A stretch of 64,000 nt of DNA, from contig CALJGL010000011.1 in assembly GCA_938075155.1 (NCBI GenBank), positions 1 to 64,000 on the forward strand, written 5' to 3'. The notes under the pieces are model-generated. The model did no database searches and had not been told where the DNA came from. It worked only from the letters and a program-made list of their open reading frames with translations. A program made the translations under genes and the position numbers. Shown here one piece after another: positions 18,223-28,046 of the stretch. This DNA comes from UBA12191 sp009937185. Its GTDB lineage: Bacteria > Planctomycetota > UBA8108 > UBA1146. How positions within the stretch are numbered: position 1 is the stretch's first letter; each line of letters begins with the position of its first letter.

Positions 18223-19998
18223 CTAACGAGAAGCGCCACCGGCCTTGATTCGGACCTGAAGGAGGAAATTGATCAATAAATTTTCAATCGTAGCCTCGTT
18301 ATGAGAACTGCTCTGTTTTCCAAAGTGCGAAATGACATGAATCACACGCCCCTTTTTCACCGGAAATGTCACCGCAACGGCTCCTTCTCCACAGGTTTCA
18401 CGCAATTCGTCACTATCGATCAAGACCTGTACTTTTTTGGACTGGATGTCCAGGCTTGGGCTCTCTTTGTCAATTTTCCACCGATGTTGAATCAGTTGGA
18501 TATCTGGATCCTCAATATCGGTAGGTCCATCGTCAAGACCCCCTCCGACACCTGTTTTTCCCCGGTCAGCATCCACGTCTCCCGGATCGTCCTCCTGTTT
18601 GGGATCATAATTATCTTCATCGTCATCTTCATCGTCGAGATCATATTTTTTTCTACGTAGAGCATTGAGGTCTACGGGCGGCACAAAGACTCCACGAAGG
18701 AGTGGATGAGCGGTCATACCCTTTTCGGGAGTAATTCCAAAATCACCGCCCTCTAATGCCGTCCCAGATCGAAGGAACTTACTGAATCCGATCTCAAGGA
18801 CTTCAATCAAACACCAATCTTCAGTGAAGAGGTAACCCCCCTTTTCGACAAATCTCACGATCTTGTCGACGGCATCCTGATTCATTTTGAATTGAATCTC
18901 GTCATGATTTCCCGGGCCCGTGCAACGGTGCATTCGGTTACCGGTGTACTCTCCAGGCTTGTGCTCTGGATTCTGACAAAACTTATGGATGTGGGTGCAG
19001 TTGATGAAAATGGCAGCGACGTCATCGAGTTTGTATGAAGATTTTTCGAGTTCTCCTTTTTCGACGACCGAATGAGGAATATTGATGCGCTCCAACACGT
19101 GCTCAATGTGGTCATAGTTGGTGTCGAAACCATTCTTCGCTCGAGGCCCTTTGATCACGAGAACCCTGCCGGGGGCCAATTCTTCGAGCCCCATGAATTG
19201 ACGCGCCCTCACGGGATCGAGAGGTCGGGCTAATCCGGTTGTGGAGGTATGATTTTCAGCCTCGTCGCGAATAACTTTCAATCCACGACTTCGCTCTCGC
19301 TCCCACCAGCCTTCCCAGTTAATCAAACTATTTCCGAGTTGTTGCATCGTCAAAGCTTCCAAAGCGGAGATCAGTGCCTTTTTCAATTCTGTGGGAGGCT
19401 TCTTGCCTCCTTTTTCTTTAGCATCTTCTCTCGCAAGGATTGGCATCAATACATCGACTGTACGTCGCACAGGAATTTCAGCAGCGACATCCACCGCCAT
19501 GATTTGCATATCTTGAGGGCAATATTCCAGCACTCGACGAATCACTCGATTCACATACTTGCTACGTGTTTTACGTAAAGAATTCAGAAGATCTCTCGAA
19601 ACAGGCTTCGATTTATAACGGACGACGAACTCACCCATTTCGGTAAAAGCGTCTGCCCCTTTAAAGCCGGCGACTCCTTGCAATAGATACCAATAGACGT
19701 CGTCCGCCTGACTACGAGATAAGCTTGCAGCGGTAGATAAGACAGCCGCAGTAGCATCTCTCCCCGGCAACTTACCCAGCATACGGAGAACTTCAGCCAG
19801 ACCAGCAGCATCTCCAGACATCGCCGCCTGCTGCAAGATTCGACGCATCTCTTTAGAAGACATGGCATCGTCGACTGTTACAGAATTCTCTTTTTCAACA
19901 TGAGGTTCCGTCATATTGGCATCCATGGCTGCAACAGATGCCAATGGGATCAAGAAAAACGAGATCATTAATAAGCAAATAAGGAGGTTCAAACTCAT
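18223..19998 (-). CDS. Exported HEAT-like protein with DUF4159/GATase-like C-terminal domain
   Basis: From the ATG at 19998 the product has 591 residues and begins with a signal peptide (MSLNLLICLLMISFF, then ASVAA). Earlier in-frame starts up to 20073 exist but would put a polar stretch before the signal; the ribosome site is weak at either. Residues about 45-210 are helical repeats of HEAT type. From APGRVLVIKGPRAKNGFDT onward the fold looks like the class I glutamine amidotransferase-like/DUF4159 domains common in planctomycetes, ending with GRVIHVISHFGKQSS. Within it NCTHIHKFC and HRCTGPGNHDE give a cluster of Cys and His that could bind a metal. A 40-residue Asp/Glu-rich insert follows. 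Function unknown; a periplasmic or surface role is inferred. Confidence 0.75.
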   Translation of the reverse strand: MSLNLLICLLMISFFLIPLASVAAMDANMTEPHVEKENSVTVDDAMSSKEMRRILQQAAMSGDAAGLAEVLRMLGKLPGRDATAAVLSTAASLSRSQADDVYWYLLQGVAGFKGADAFTEMGEFVVRYKSKPVSRDLLNSLRKTRSKYVNRVIRRVLEYCPQDMQIMAVDVAAEIPVRRTVDVLMPILAREDAKEKGGKKPPTELKKALISALEALTMQQLGNSLINWEGWWERERSRGLKVIRDEAENHTSTTGLARPLDPVRARQFMGLEELAPGRVLVIKGPRAKNGFDTNYDHIEHVLERINIPHSVVEKGELEKSSYKLDDVAAIFINCTHIHKFCQNPEHKPGEYTGNRMHRCTGPGNHDEIQFKMNQDAVDKIVRFVEKGGYLFTEDWCLIEVLEIGFSKFLRSGTALEGGDFGITPEKGMTAHPLLRGVFVPPVDLNALRRKKYDLDDEDDDEDNYDPKQEDDPGDVDADRGKTGVGGGLDDGPTDIEDPDIQLIQHRWKIDKESPSLDIQSKKVQVLIDSDELRETCGEGAVAVTFPVKKGRVIHVISHFGKQSSSHNEATIENLLINFLLQVRIKAGGASR

Positions 19999-20263
19999 GC
20001 ATTTGAAGTCTCTAAAAACAGGACGCCAGGTGGATCGGTCACAAACAGAGAAATTGTGGGATTCCATGAACAAAGCCTATTCTTCACCTATGAGAGAGGG
20101 ATCCGGAATGGGATTAATACGACTGGTACGACTCTATTGTAACTGCCTAAGAAGTCCGAGGGCAGTACCTTTCAGGCAACAGTTCAGACCACGTCCTCGA
20201 TTCATCGGGATTCCGATTTCCGTCAGAAAATCGGTCATTCATCGTGAATACGAATGTAAAGAC

Positions 20264-21883
20264 CTAGGGAGAATCTTCCAGTAATCGGCGCGCCACCTGA
20301 GAAATAACCGAATCATCTCGGAATGTGGGATCCAATTTATACCAGGAGAATTCGCCTTTGCGATTGACGGCGATGATGGATCCACCCCCCAACGGAGAAT
20401 TGTACTCCGCAAAGGTCGGAGATCCCTCGCCGAGATCGATTCCGGCAGGGAATGCGAGTCCCATTTCACGACACTGAGCAGCGATACGATCCATTTGCTC
20501 CATTTGCGGAGTGTTACCCTTTGAATTTGAAATCCAGGCGACTCTGAGACCATCGTTTCCATGAGTCATGTATAGCTTTTGCAAATTACTCAGCGTTTCA
20601 AAATAACGCTGATTTTCATAAGGAGCAAAGAGCAAAAGCAGGACATTTCCTTGTTCTTGCTTGGGATCAAAAGCAACACTGCCGACCCAATTAGATTCGA
20701 GGTCGATAACGGGTGTGGGCTTCCCGGCAAAACGAAGCATGGTGTCGAGAACTCTCTCAGTTCGCTTGGCGTAGATCTGCCCCACCTGCGAGATCGACTG
20801 ACTGTTGATCAAATCATTCAGCAAATCCATTTCGCGAGTAAAACTCTCTGCGGCAGCTTTATAGTTCCCCAGTGCAAACTCGATATAGCCAATCGAAAAG
20901 TGAAGCTCCTCGTAATAACGTTGAAAGTCCTTACGACAACGATCACTGATCTCGATCGTCTTGTCACCAATCACCAAGGGATCGCCCTGTACCGCATTCT
21001 CAATGATGCCTTCAATGGATTTCCACCATGCCAGAGACTCTGACATTCTGCCCGATTGAACCAATGCCTTGGCTTTCAAGCCGAGTACGTGAGGGAGCAG
21101 ATCTGAATCAGAATTGAGCTTCAGGAAATCATCTGCTGTTTGAGTCGCCCCACGATGATCTCGGTCCTTAAACTGCGCGTTCAATAACGCACAGCGCACC
21201 ACATCCCGCTCTTCAGCTTCAGGGCAGTTATTCAGGATCAATTTATACTGAGCACTGGCTTGCGGGTATTTCTGCTGATGCCAAAAAGTGTCCGCCCGGA
21301 GACGTATCAACTGACAGGGGGTTTCCCCTTCTGAATCTGTTTTCTCAAACTCTTGGTTGAGTAAGTCATGGATGTGACCAAAGTAATTTTTCTTGAGAGT
21401 CACGGTCCACAACGCAGGTGCTGACTGTCCCCTGTTTTCTTTATAGACACGGGCACTGTCTAGGAAATGCCTATTTGAATTCATCAGATATACGCGACAG
21501 AGAGCAGGTATCACTTCAGATACATTTTTGCCTTTGGGGTAATCCCTCAAATACTCTTCTCCTTTGAGAAGGATTTGATCTGTCAGATTTTGTATCTCGA
21601 CGATACTCATCCCTTTTGGAGCTCTCACGTCCTTGGGAATACGACCCACAGCATCGAGAATCCAGCGTGATGCCTTTTCTTCAGCAAGACGATTCGTAAG
21701 GTCTTTTTTTACTGAAGAATCATCTTGGGCTTGGACAAGACCCAATGCCTCCGCTCCTTGCTGGCTCATCATCAAGTGCAACCCTGTGGCACCGAAAAAG
21801 AGAAACAGAGTTAAGAATGTTCTCGCTAGAATCACCGCGATTTTTTCTCGGGAAGAAGAGCTAGTTGTCGTCATGGGATCCAA
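20264..21883 (-). CDS. Membrane-anchored TPR protein with cysteine-less thioredoxin-like domain
   Basis: The 539-residue product has one N-terminal hydrophobic segment (about 16-38), so it is exported or anchored. Residues about 50-385 are helical, TPR-like. The last 150 residues resemble TlpA/redoxin-type thioredoxin folds: a VIDLESNWVGSVAFDP lead-in, NVLLLLFAPYENQRYFETLS in the place of the active-site strand and helix, GLRVAWISNSKG, and GGSIIAVNRKGEFSW as the cis-Pro/beta-hairpin region. Where the family has WCxxC it reads APYENQRY, so both redox cysteines are missing. It may therefore be a binding rather than a redox module. The neighbour downstream on the same strand is the HEAT/DUF4159 protein, with 265 bases between. 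Confidence 0.72.
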   Translation of the reverse strand: MDPMTTTSSSSREKIAVILARTFLTLFLFFGATGLHLMMSQQGAEALGLVQAQDDSSVKKDLTNRLAEEKASRWILDAVGRIPKDVRAPKGMSIVEIQNLTDQILLKGEEYLRDYPKGKNVSEVIPALCRVYLMNSNRHFLDSARVYKENRGQSAPALWTVTLKKNYFGHIHDLLNQEFEKTDSEGETPCQLIRLRADTFWHQQKYPQASAQYKLILNNCPEAEERDVVRCALLNAQFKDRDHRGATQTADDFLKLNSDSDLLPHVLGLKAKALVQSGRMSESLAWWKSIEGIIENAVQGDPLVIGDKTIEISDRCRKDFQRYYEELHFSIGYIEFALGNYKAAAESFTREMDLLNDLINSQSISQVGQIYAKRTERVLDTMLRFAGKPTPVIDLESNWVGSVAFDPKQEQGNVLLLLFAPYENQRYFETLSNLQKLYMTHGNDGLRVAWISNSKGNTPQMEQMDRIAAQCREMGLAFPAGIDLGEGSPTFAEYNSPLGGGSIIAVNRKGEFSWYKLDPTFRDDSVISQVARRLLEDSP

Positions 21884-22088
21884 TGACCTTTCTCTGGGTT
21901 CTCTACCGGTTCTAAAACCCCGCCTTCGAGAGCACGTCTCTCGGAGGGTCAGGAACTCGGGAACCTCTTAGATGAGGATATCCAGAATGGCAAAAAAGTG
22001 CCAACTCACAGGAAAGGTATCGGCACTTCGACCTTGTTCGGAAGAAATTTCCCCGGCCCTCAAAGTTGAAGGAAGGGTCAGAGCTTGC

Positions 22089-25000
22089 TCAGGAGCCTGA
22101 ATCCAGATCGATCTGGACCGACTGCCCTGATTGCACCGATACAGTCACAGGTAGACCACCGGGTGCCGCTCTGAGCTCATACTCACCTGCTGGTAACCGA
22201 CTGAATCGAAACAACCCATTTCTTCTGGAATCGAGGTTGTAAATTTGTCCTTCTCCAGCCCCAGAGATACCCACACAGGAAAGCTCTTCTCCACTGCTAC
22301 CCGATCCATTGGGGAGATAAACTGTTCCATAAATGACAGCACCTGCTGTGAGTGTGACTCGCAATGATTCTCTTTGATCGTTACGGGTCAAATTCAGCGT
22401 AGGATTCTGATTCAGATAATCTTTATGAGTCATATGAAAGCGAACGAGCCGTTCCGGAAGTCCACCAATATTCAACTCACCCAACTCATTAGAATACAAC
22501 CTCTTTGAAGTCTTGATTTTCACCCAGGATCCAAGATCTCCTCCATTAACTTTTTGATAATAGGGAACAACCCGAACGCCAGATATCGGCAAGCCTTGAA
22601 AATCAGAGACCTTCAGAAAAACCTCGGCCCCTTTTTCCAGTGGGATTTCCAACAAATTTCCAAGGATGGGTACACTGATCTCTTCTTCATATTGAAGATA
22701 ACCATTAGCAATGACGCGAATAAGAAATTGGCCCGCCCATAAATTCGATCTATTAAAAAATCCTGACTCGTCAGATCGAACGGAACGTACACGGCGAGAT
22801 CCTCCGGAGCCTTCTAGAGCACTAAACTCGATCAAGGCCCCAGAGATAGGTTCTCGAGTATATCGTTCATAAATCATACCTTCCAAAGTATGGCTGCGTT
22901 CAAGGCTGATCATTAATGGACTCTGCTGAAGACTCACACCATTCACTCGCCGAGACAAATAACCTACGGCTTTGACGTCGACTCGAAGCGCACCATCCGT
23001 CAATTGATCCACCACAAAGGATCCGTCGTCTTCCGTTTGACTTGAGCGAGTCGTCCCCGAGGCATCTCTGACATTGACATGAGCAAACGGTACCGGAAGC
23101 CCATCACTCAGGACGAAACCCGAAAGAACCCGAGCCGAATCGAGAGACACCTCTTCGATAACAGTCCCACCCTGAGTCAGGTCCACTTCTGAACGAATTG
23201 ATCCAAAGTTGAGTTTCGAAACCAGTAGAGAATATTTAATCAGATCTAATCCAATAAAGACAACTTCTCCCTGCGAGTCTGATATCCCCGACCTATAATC
23301 GGCCCAGCGCCATCTCGAAGATCTCTTCAATTGGACATGAGCCCCCTCAATTGGAAGTCCCCCCGATGTCACCGAAATCTTGAGAGTGCCCCCGGTCGTG
23401 AGCGTGAGATCTAGCGGGATTTCTCGACCGGGCTCACCGGTGGAGATTTCCAAAACCTCTGAGGAGATAAAATCACTGTGACCAGCGTTGATCTGCCACT
23501 TTCGGTAGGAAGCCGGGAGGTAAATCTCATATTGACCGCTATCTCCAGAGAATACGCTTCGCCTCACACTACCGATAGGATCCCCATCAGGACCTTTTCC
23601 AGAATAGATATCGACCACTGCACCGGAAACAGGGGTTCCATCAGGAGCAAGCGTCTTTCCGAAGACTTTTGCAGCGGGCACTAATACCAAGTCCCCTAAA
23701 TCAGAAACCGTTTCCGTGAGGTCGAAGACTTTTTTTTCATACTTTTCAGAGTACGCCAACAGCGATAAGGGATCATCCGGCTCCGCTTCGAGCTCGGAGC
23801 ACACAGTGAACCGACCTGCACCATCAGAAATCTCACTCGAATAACGATCCAATAATTGAGGAACCACCCGTTTGGCGACTTGAACTCCGACTCCTGATAT
23901 CGATTGCCCCTCGGAATCGACGAACCTTCCGGAAAAGGATTTCCCTGCCTGAACAACTATTTCGAGTGGAGCCACATCGACCGACGTAAAAGTAGAACTG
24001 TGCAGAGTGCATGCTCCTAATACTTGGACTCGGAATTCTCGCTCCCCTAAAGTGTCGAAAAGGAAATAACCTTGCTCATCAGAAATCACGTCCTCAGCCA
24101 ATCCCGGGAGTATCTTTATCGGTGTTCCAGAAACCGGTTCCCCTAGGGGCGTTACTAATCTTCCTGAAATGATATGGCCTAAATCCAGTGTTATTTCTTC
24201 GAAGAGTTCACGATCAGAAAGGACCAAAAGATCGTAGACTTTTTCATCCTGATAACCGGCTAACTTGACGATCACTTCATATTCGCCTGGTTGAAGGGTA
24301 CCGAACAAAAACAAGCCTTCAGAGTCGGTCAAAACCTCGTCCTCTAAATTGCTGGATTCATCTGGACGACCACTTTCATATGTCAGTTCGACACGAGCAC
24401 CTTCTAAGGGCATTCCCGCCTCATTGACGACCCGCCCCGCCAATGCCCCTCCTACTGCCAGTTCTAATCGCTGTTCTTCTGAAGCATCCATAGAGACATA
24501 CCCATGAGCCATACCACCTACATAATGACGGGCGTGGATGTGGTAAGGGATGGAAGGCAAAGCCTTCGTCGTCCAACGGCCTTCCGAATCTGTGAGGCCA
24601 GCGCCAAAGGGATCATTGAGTAGATATAACCAAGCATCTGCAGGCGAGATGTAGAGACTCTCTGGAAGCGCTGTTTTGTCGACCAACTCCCCTAAAACAA
24701 CAACGCGAGCCTCTTCGACCGGTTCAGAGTTAGAAAGTACCTGAACAGAAATCACTCTCGACGGTTGAAGTGGTATTTCGCAATTTGCCTGCCAACCCTG
24801 GTCTTCTCCCAACAGGGCTCTTTTTTTAGCAGGACTCCAGATCCCCTGCTGATTTCCGGCACAAACGAGATAGGACCCTGACTCCAATCCCTCAAAGCGG
24901 AAATGCCCATCGGCAGAACATGGCATTCGAGTCACTTCGCTAAAAACATCCCGCATGTCCTTTTTCCAAGGACTAGAACTTTGATTCCAACTAAATGACG

Positions 25001-25349
25001 AAGATTCGACCAGATTCCACAAGTTGAACTTGAGACGATTCGCTAGGCGATCAGGCCAAGACAACTGTAAGAGTCTTACGATGATCTCTGAGGAAAAAGG
25101 GGCTCCTTCAGTGGGAACCACGACCCCCGAAATGACTCCCGGTCCCTTCGAAGGTTCAGGGGTGATTTCTGAACGAATATCCGAAGTCTCTGAAAAATCT
25201 TGAGGTTCAGATGAAGCCTGCTCCTGAAAAGGTTCGTGATCCATACGGGAAGACTCAGAAATATCTTTGGGACCACTCAGCAACGAAAGAACACCCAAGA
25301 TCAGCGCACTCACGACTAAGAAAGCCATGACGAAAGATTGTAGTTTCAT
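22089..25349 (-). CDS. Large exported protein of carboxypeptidase-regulatory-like repeats
   Basis: From the ATG at 25349 the product has 1086 residues, beginning MKLQSFVMAFLVVSALILGV, a signal or membrane anchor. GATGGAG lies just before this start; an in-frame ATG at 25394 would add 15 polar residues. The rest is a chain of about nine or ten beta-sandwich repeats of the CarboxypepD_reg/transthyretin-like type, each with a G-xV-x-x-x-G-xPv-GA-V core followed by SD-x-x-G-xF/Y (for example GRVVNEAGMPLEGARVEL, GRLVTPLGEPVSGTPIKI, GFVLSDGLPVPFAHVNV). No enzyme domain is visible. Such proteins usually act as surface or periplasmic scaffolds or carbohydrate-binding stalks; that is inference. Confidence 0.82.
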   Translation of the reverse strand: MKLQSFVMAFLVVSALILGVLSLLSGPKDISESSRMDHEPFQEQASSEPQDFSETSDIRSEITPEPSKGPGVISGVVVPTEGAPFSSEIIVRLLQLSWPDRLANRLKFNLWNLVESSSFSWNQSSSPWKKDMRDVFSEVTRMPCSADGHFRFEGLESGSYLVCAGNQQGIWSPAKKRALLGEDQGWQANCEIPLQPSRVISVQVLSNSEPVEEARVVVLGELVDKTALPESLYISPADAWLYLLNDPFGAGLTDSEGRWTTKALPSIPYHIHARHYVGGMAHGYVSMDASEEQRLELAVGGALAGRVVNEAGMPLEGARVELTYESGRPDESSNLEDEVLTDSEGLFLFGTLQPGEYEVIVKLAGYQDEKVYDLLVLSDRELFEEITLDLGHIISGRLVTPLGEPVSGTPIKILPGLAEDVISDEQGYFLFDTLGEREFRVQVLGACTLHSSTFTSVDVAPLEIVVQAGKSFSGRFVDSEGQSISGVGVQVAKRVVPQLLDRYSSEISDGAGRFTVCSELEAEPDDPLSLLAYSEKYEKKVFDLTETVSDLGDLVLVPAAKVFGKTLAPDGTPVSGAVVDIYSGKGPDGDPIGSVRRSVFSGDSGQYEIYLPASYRKWQINAGHSDFISSEVLEISTGEPGREIPLDLTLTTGGTLKISVTSGGLPIEGAHVQLKRSSRWRWADYRSGISDSQGEVVFIGLDLIKYSLLVSKLNFGSIRSEVDLTQGGTVIEEVSLDSARVLSGFVLSDGLPVPFAHVNVRDASGTTRSSQTEDDGSFVVDQLTDGALRVDVKAVGYLSRRVNGVSLQQSPLMISLERSHTLEGMIYERYTREPISGALIEFSALEGSGGSRRVRSVRSDESGFFNRSNLWAGQFLIRVIANGYLQYEEEISVPILGNLLEIPLEKGAEVFLKVSDFQGLPISGVRVVPYYQKVNGGDLGSWVKIKTSKRLYSNELGELNIGGLPERLVRFHMTHKDYLNQNPTLNLTRNDQRESLRVTLTAGAVIYGTVYLPNGSGSSGEELSCVGISGAGEGQIYNLDSRRNGLFRFSRLPAGEYELRAAPGGLPVTVSVQSGQSVQIDLDSGS

Positions 25350-25424
25350 GACTCCATCTCTCGATTCACAAAAAACCCTCGAATTCCACGACAAACGAAT
25401 CTCGTCGCAGGCCGAGGATGGCCG

Positions 25425-26849
25425 TCAGCTAAAGATGGCCATCAGGATTTCGTAAAAGAACATCGCGAAAAATGCGCCAGCGGGAACTGTCACGACCCAT
25501 GAGACTGCAATATCCCGCACGGTGTTGAGATTCAAAGCACCCATTCCCCTCGCCAGACCGACTCCGACCACTGCACCGACGAGCGTGTGCGTCGTCGAAA
25601 TAGGAAGACCCAGCTTGGAAGCAAGGACGATCGTAGCGGCTGCGGCGAATTCTGCTGTGAATCCACGGGAGGGAGTCAATTCGGTGATCTTTTTCCCTAC
25701 CGTTTCCATCACTCGCCAGCCCCATGTTGCGAGTCCCGCAACGATACCCATTCCACCCAAGGCCAGAGCCCAAAGTGGAACCTGTGATTGAAATGCAACG
25801 GTTCCGGATTTGATCGTCTGGACCACGGCAGAGAGAGGGCCGATAGCATTCGCAACGTCGTTAGATCCATGTGCGAATGCGACAAAACAAGCACTCAGAA
25901 TTTGAAGATAGATGAAGATCTTCTCCACCTGATTGAGAGCAGGACTATCGGATGTTGGGCCGCGCTCTTGCTCCAAACGTTTTTCCAGAGTCTCCATCTC
26001 TTCGAGGAGTGTGTTGATCTCCTTCTGGACAGGGCCATCAGAGACATCTTGAACACGACGAAGATGTTTCTTGGCCTTATTGAGAGATTTCTCCTGGTAC
26101 TGAAGTTGATGAAGGCTTCCGCTGACCTCTTCTTCTGGAACGTTGATTCTTTTGACCAAAAAGCCCGTAACGATCGCCGACAGGATACCCACGCCGATGG
26201 CATAGAAGAGCGCCTCTGCCAATGGGAGATCAAGATTGAGATTCTTCAATCCTTTGAAAACGAGAGTAAGAGTGAGAATGGTAAAAACGATGAAGACCAG
26301 CATCGGAGCCAACTTCTTCGTTTCCGCCAAAGGATTCTTCTTATAAAAAATCTTATGCAATAAGAATCTGAAGGTGAAGTAACTGATCGTCGCACTGAGC
26401 ATAGGTGAAATGACCCAGCTCGAAACGATCTGTACTACTTTAGGCCAGTGGATCGCATCCAGCCCCCCATACAACATTCCGAAACCAATAATGGCTCCGA
26501 CGATGGAGTGAGTGGTTGAGACTGGCCAGCCAAAGTAAGAAGCAATCTGAAGCCAAACTCCTGCGGCCAGCAACGCCGCCAACATGCCACAAATGAATGC
26601 CATAGGATCTGCCGAGAATATGTCCGCATCCACGATCCCTTTTCGAACCGTGTTGGAAACACTTGATCCAGCAAAAAACGCCCCGGCAAACTCGAGCACG
26701 GCAGCGACGATAACCGCCCGGCGAAGAGTAAGAGCCCCCGAACCTACAGAGGTCCCCATAGCATTGGCAACATCATTGGCACCGATATTCCAGGCCATGT
26801 AGAAACCGAAGATGCCGGCAAGCGCAAGGAGGATGTCAGCGTGTTCCAT
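25425..26849 (-). CDS. pit: Inorganic phosphate transporter, PiT family
   Basis: This 474-residue inner-membrane carrier imports phosphate with a proton or metal-phosphate. It has the two PiT signature repeats, GANDVANAMGTSVGSGALT near residues 23-41 and AHGSNDVANAIGPLSAV in the second half, each at the start of a helix bundle. PVSTTHSIVGA and PISTTHTLVGA repeat in the same way, showing the internal duplication. A cytoplasmic loop (about 225-300) is charged and predicted coiled coil. The DUF47 gene lies 68 bases upstream on the same strand, the common pit-accessory pairing. Confidence 0.93.
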   Translation of the reverse strand: MEHADILLALAGIFGFYMAWNIGANDVANAMGTSVGSGALTLRRAVIVAAVLEFAGAFFAGSSVSNTVRKGIVDADIFSADPMAFICGMLAALLAAGVWLQIASYFGWPVSTTHSIVGAIIGFGMLYGGLDAIHWPKVVQIVSSWVISPMLSATISYFTFRFLLHKIFYKKNPLAETKKLAPMLVFIVFTILTLTLVFKGLKNLNLDLPLAEALFYAIGVGILSAIVTGFLVKRINVPEEEVSGSLHQLQYQEKSLNKAKKHLRRVQDVSDGPVQKEINTLLEEMETLEKRLEQERGPTSDSPALNQVEKIFIYLQILSACFVAFAHGSNDVANAIGPLSAVVQTIKSGTVAFQSQVPLWALALGGMGIVAGLATWGWRVMETVGKKITELTPSRGFTAEFAAAATIVLASKLGLPISTTHTLVGAVVGVGLARGMGALNLNTVRDIAVSWVVTVPAGAFFAMFFYEILMAIFS

Positions 26850-26917
26850 ATGTCCTCAGATCAAATCCGGAAGTACGCGAGAATATGAAAATCGATACAG
26901 AAAATCCAAGCGCATCA

Positions 26918-27592
26918 TTATTTGATCTCCAGTGTAGTCCGGACCTTGTCTGCCAAGTTTTCGCTCAGATCACTGATGGTTCCTATCTCAGATAGGATTT
27001 TCAGCCACAAGTGGAATTCGGAATAGGACAGATTCTCCTCGGATCCGAATACGACACGAAGCAATTGACGCTGGCAAAGATCCACTTCGTGTTCCTTCAC
27101 TGCAACAGCATGGACAAGCTCTCTCACTTTTTCTGCTTCTATCCCGCCAAAACCACTCTCTAGTAGTTCGTCAAGTTGTTCGATGACTCCCCGTGAGTCA
27201 CGAAAGCACTCGGTGCTCTTCGAACAGAACTCCAAGAACAAGTCTTTCATATTCTCGGGAAAAGGTAGGTTTTTAAGAGTGCACAAAACAGCCACATTTT
27301 CTGCGGTGTCTGCAATCTCATCTTGAGTGGAAAGAATCTCCAACAGCTTCCCACGGTCCACCGGAAGAAAAAGACCTCGAGGTAAATGATTTCGAATATC
27401 GGTCTTCACGAGATCTGCCTCGTGTTCAGTCTTAGAAATTTTTCGGGCTATCTCGCCAATGGAATCGTAATCCTCATTGACGAGTACCTGAAACAAATCA
27501 CCGAGCCCATCTACACACTCACCGACTTTGCGCATGTGAGATTGCAATGGAACAAATGGTGACTTCCCGAACAGGTTAGCGATGGTTCTCAT
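26918..27592 (-). CDS. DUF47/PhoU-like accessory protein of the Pit transporter
   Basis: The 224-residue protein belongs to the TIGR00153/DUF47 family, which folds as PhoU-like helical bundles and is usually found next to pit genes. Visible family features are the start MRTIANLFGKSPFVPLQSHM, the ExEHEAD-like segment SKTEHEADLVKTDIRNHL, the LPRGLFLPVDRGKLLEIL segment and the repeat VKEHEVDLCQRQLLRVVF. AGGAGAAC precedes the ATG at 27592. It is thought to control Pit activity; the exact mechanism is not settled in the family. It leads the two-gene phosphate operon. Confidence 0.92.
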   Translation of the reverse strand: MRTIANLFGKSPFVPLQSHMRKVGECVDGLGDLFQVLVNEDYDSIGEIARKISKTEHEADLVKTDIRNHLPRGLFLPVDRGKLLEILSTQDEIADTAENVAVLCTLKNLPFPENMKDLFLEFCSKSTECFRDSRGVIEQLDELLESGFGGIEAEKVRELVHAVAVKEHEVDLCQRQLLRVVFGSEENLSYSEFHLWLKILSEIGTISDLSENLADKVRTTLEIK

Positions 27593-28046
27593 CAGTTCTC
27601 CTGAAGTTCATGTGAAAGAAAATTCTTTGTTGATATCGGAGGAGGAATTGTACATGAAGTCCCCCTACACATCACACAATGTGGGGAGTATGACTATTTC
27701 TAGGCGAGAAGGAAATACAGTAGTTGAAACAATAATTTAATTGCAGGATCCGGCGATCGGATAATCTATTCATGCCCTCCCACGAAGAGACTTATCTGTA
27801 TCACGGCGACCCTCCAATAACGGTAAATCTGCTCTTCTGAGCCAATTTGTGAGATGACGCTGCCCGGGTCAGGGTCTTATCGGCAGGGCCCCTTTCGTCC
27901 ACAATTAGGCCTCATTAGGACGTCCGCTCTAGGCTCAGGCTTTCCCCACTCAGTGATTTTGTTTGTCATGGCTTTTTCCTTCATGACTCCAAAAAATTAC
28001 CGTTTTTAGCCTATATCGAAAAGGGAATTCGAAGAGGGGAATCTGT
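27593..28046. other. 454-base divergent intergenic region between DUF47-pit and comEC
   Basis: This should contain promoters for both the phosphate operon (leftward) and comEC (rightward). No gene is visible. At 27661-27686 there is an imperfect hairpin (CCCC...CACAT-CACACA-ATGTG-GGG) in the leader of the phosphate operon. At about 27967-27989 GTCATG and CATGAC form an inverted repeat around GCTTTTTCCTT. I saw no clear pho box. Confidence 0.35.

Noticed and set aside
18590..18650. Repetitive ATC/TCG-rich stretch
   Set aside because: It is the coding sequence of an Asp/Glu-rich insert in the DUF4159-like protein, not a satellite repeat.
27800..27960. Possible tRNA or small structured RNA in the comEC-DUF47 gap
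   Set aside because: No cloverleaf or TTCGANTCC-like T-arm could be formed.
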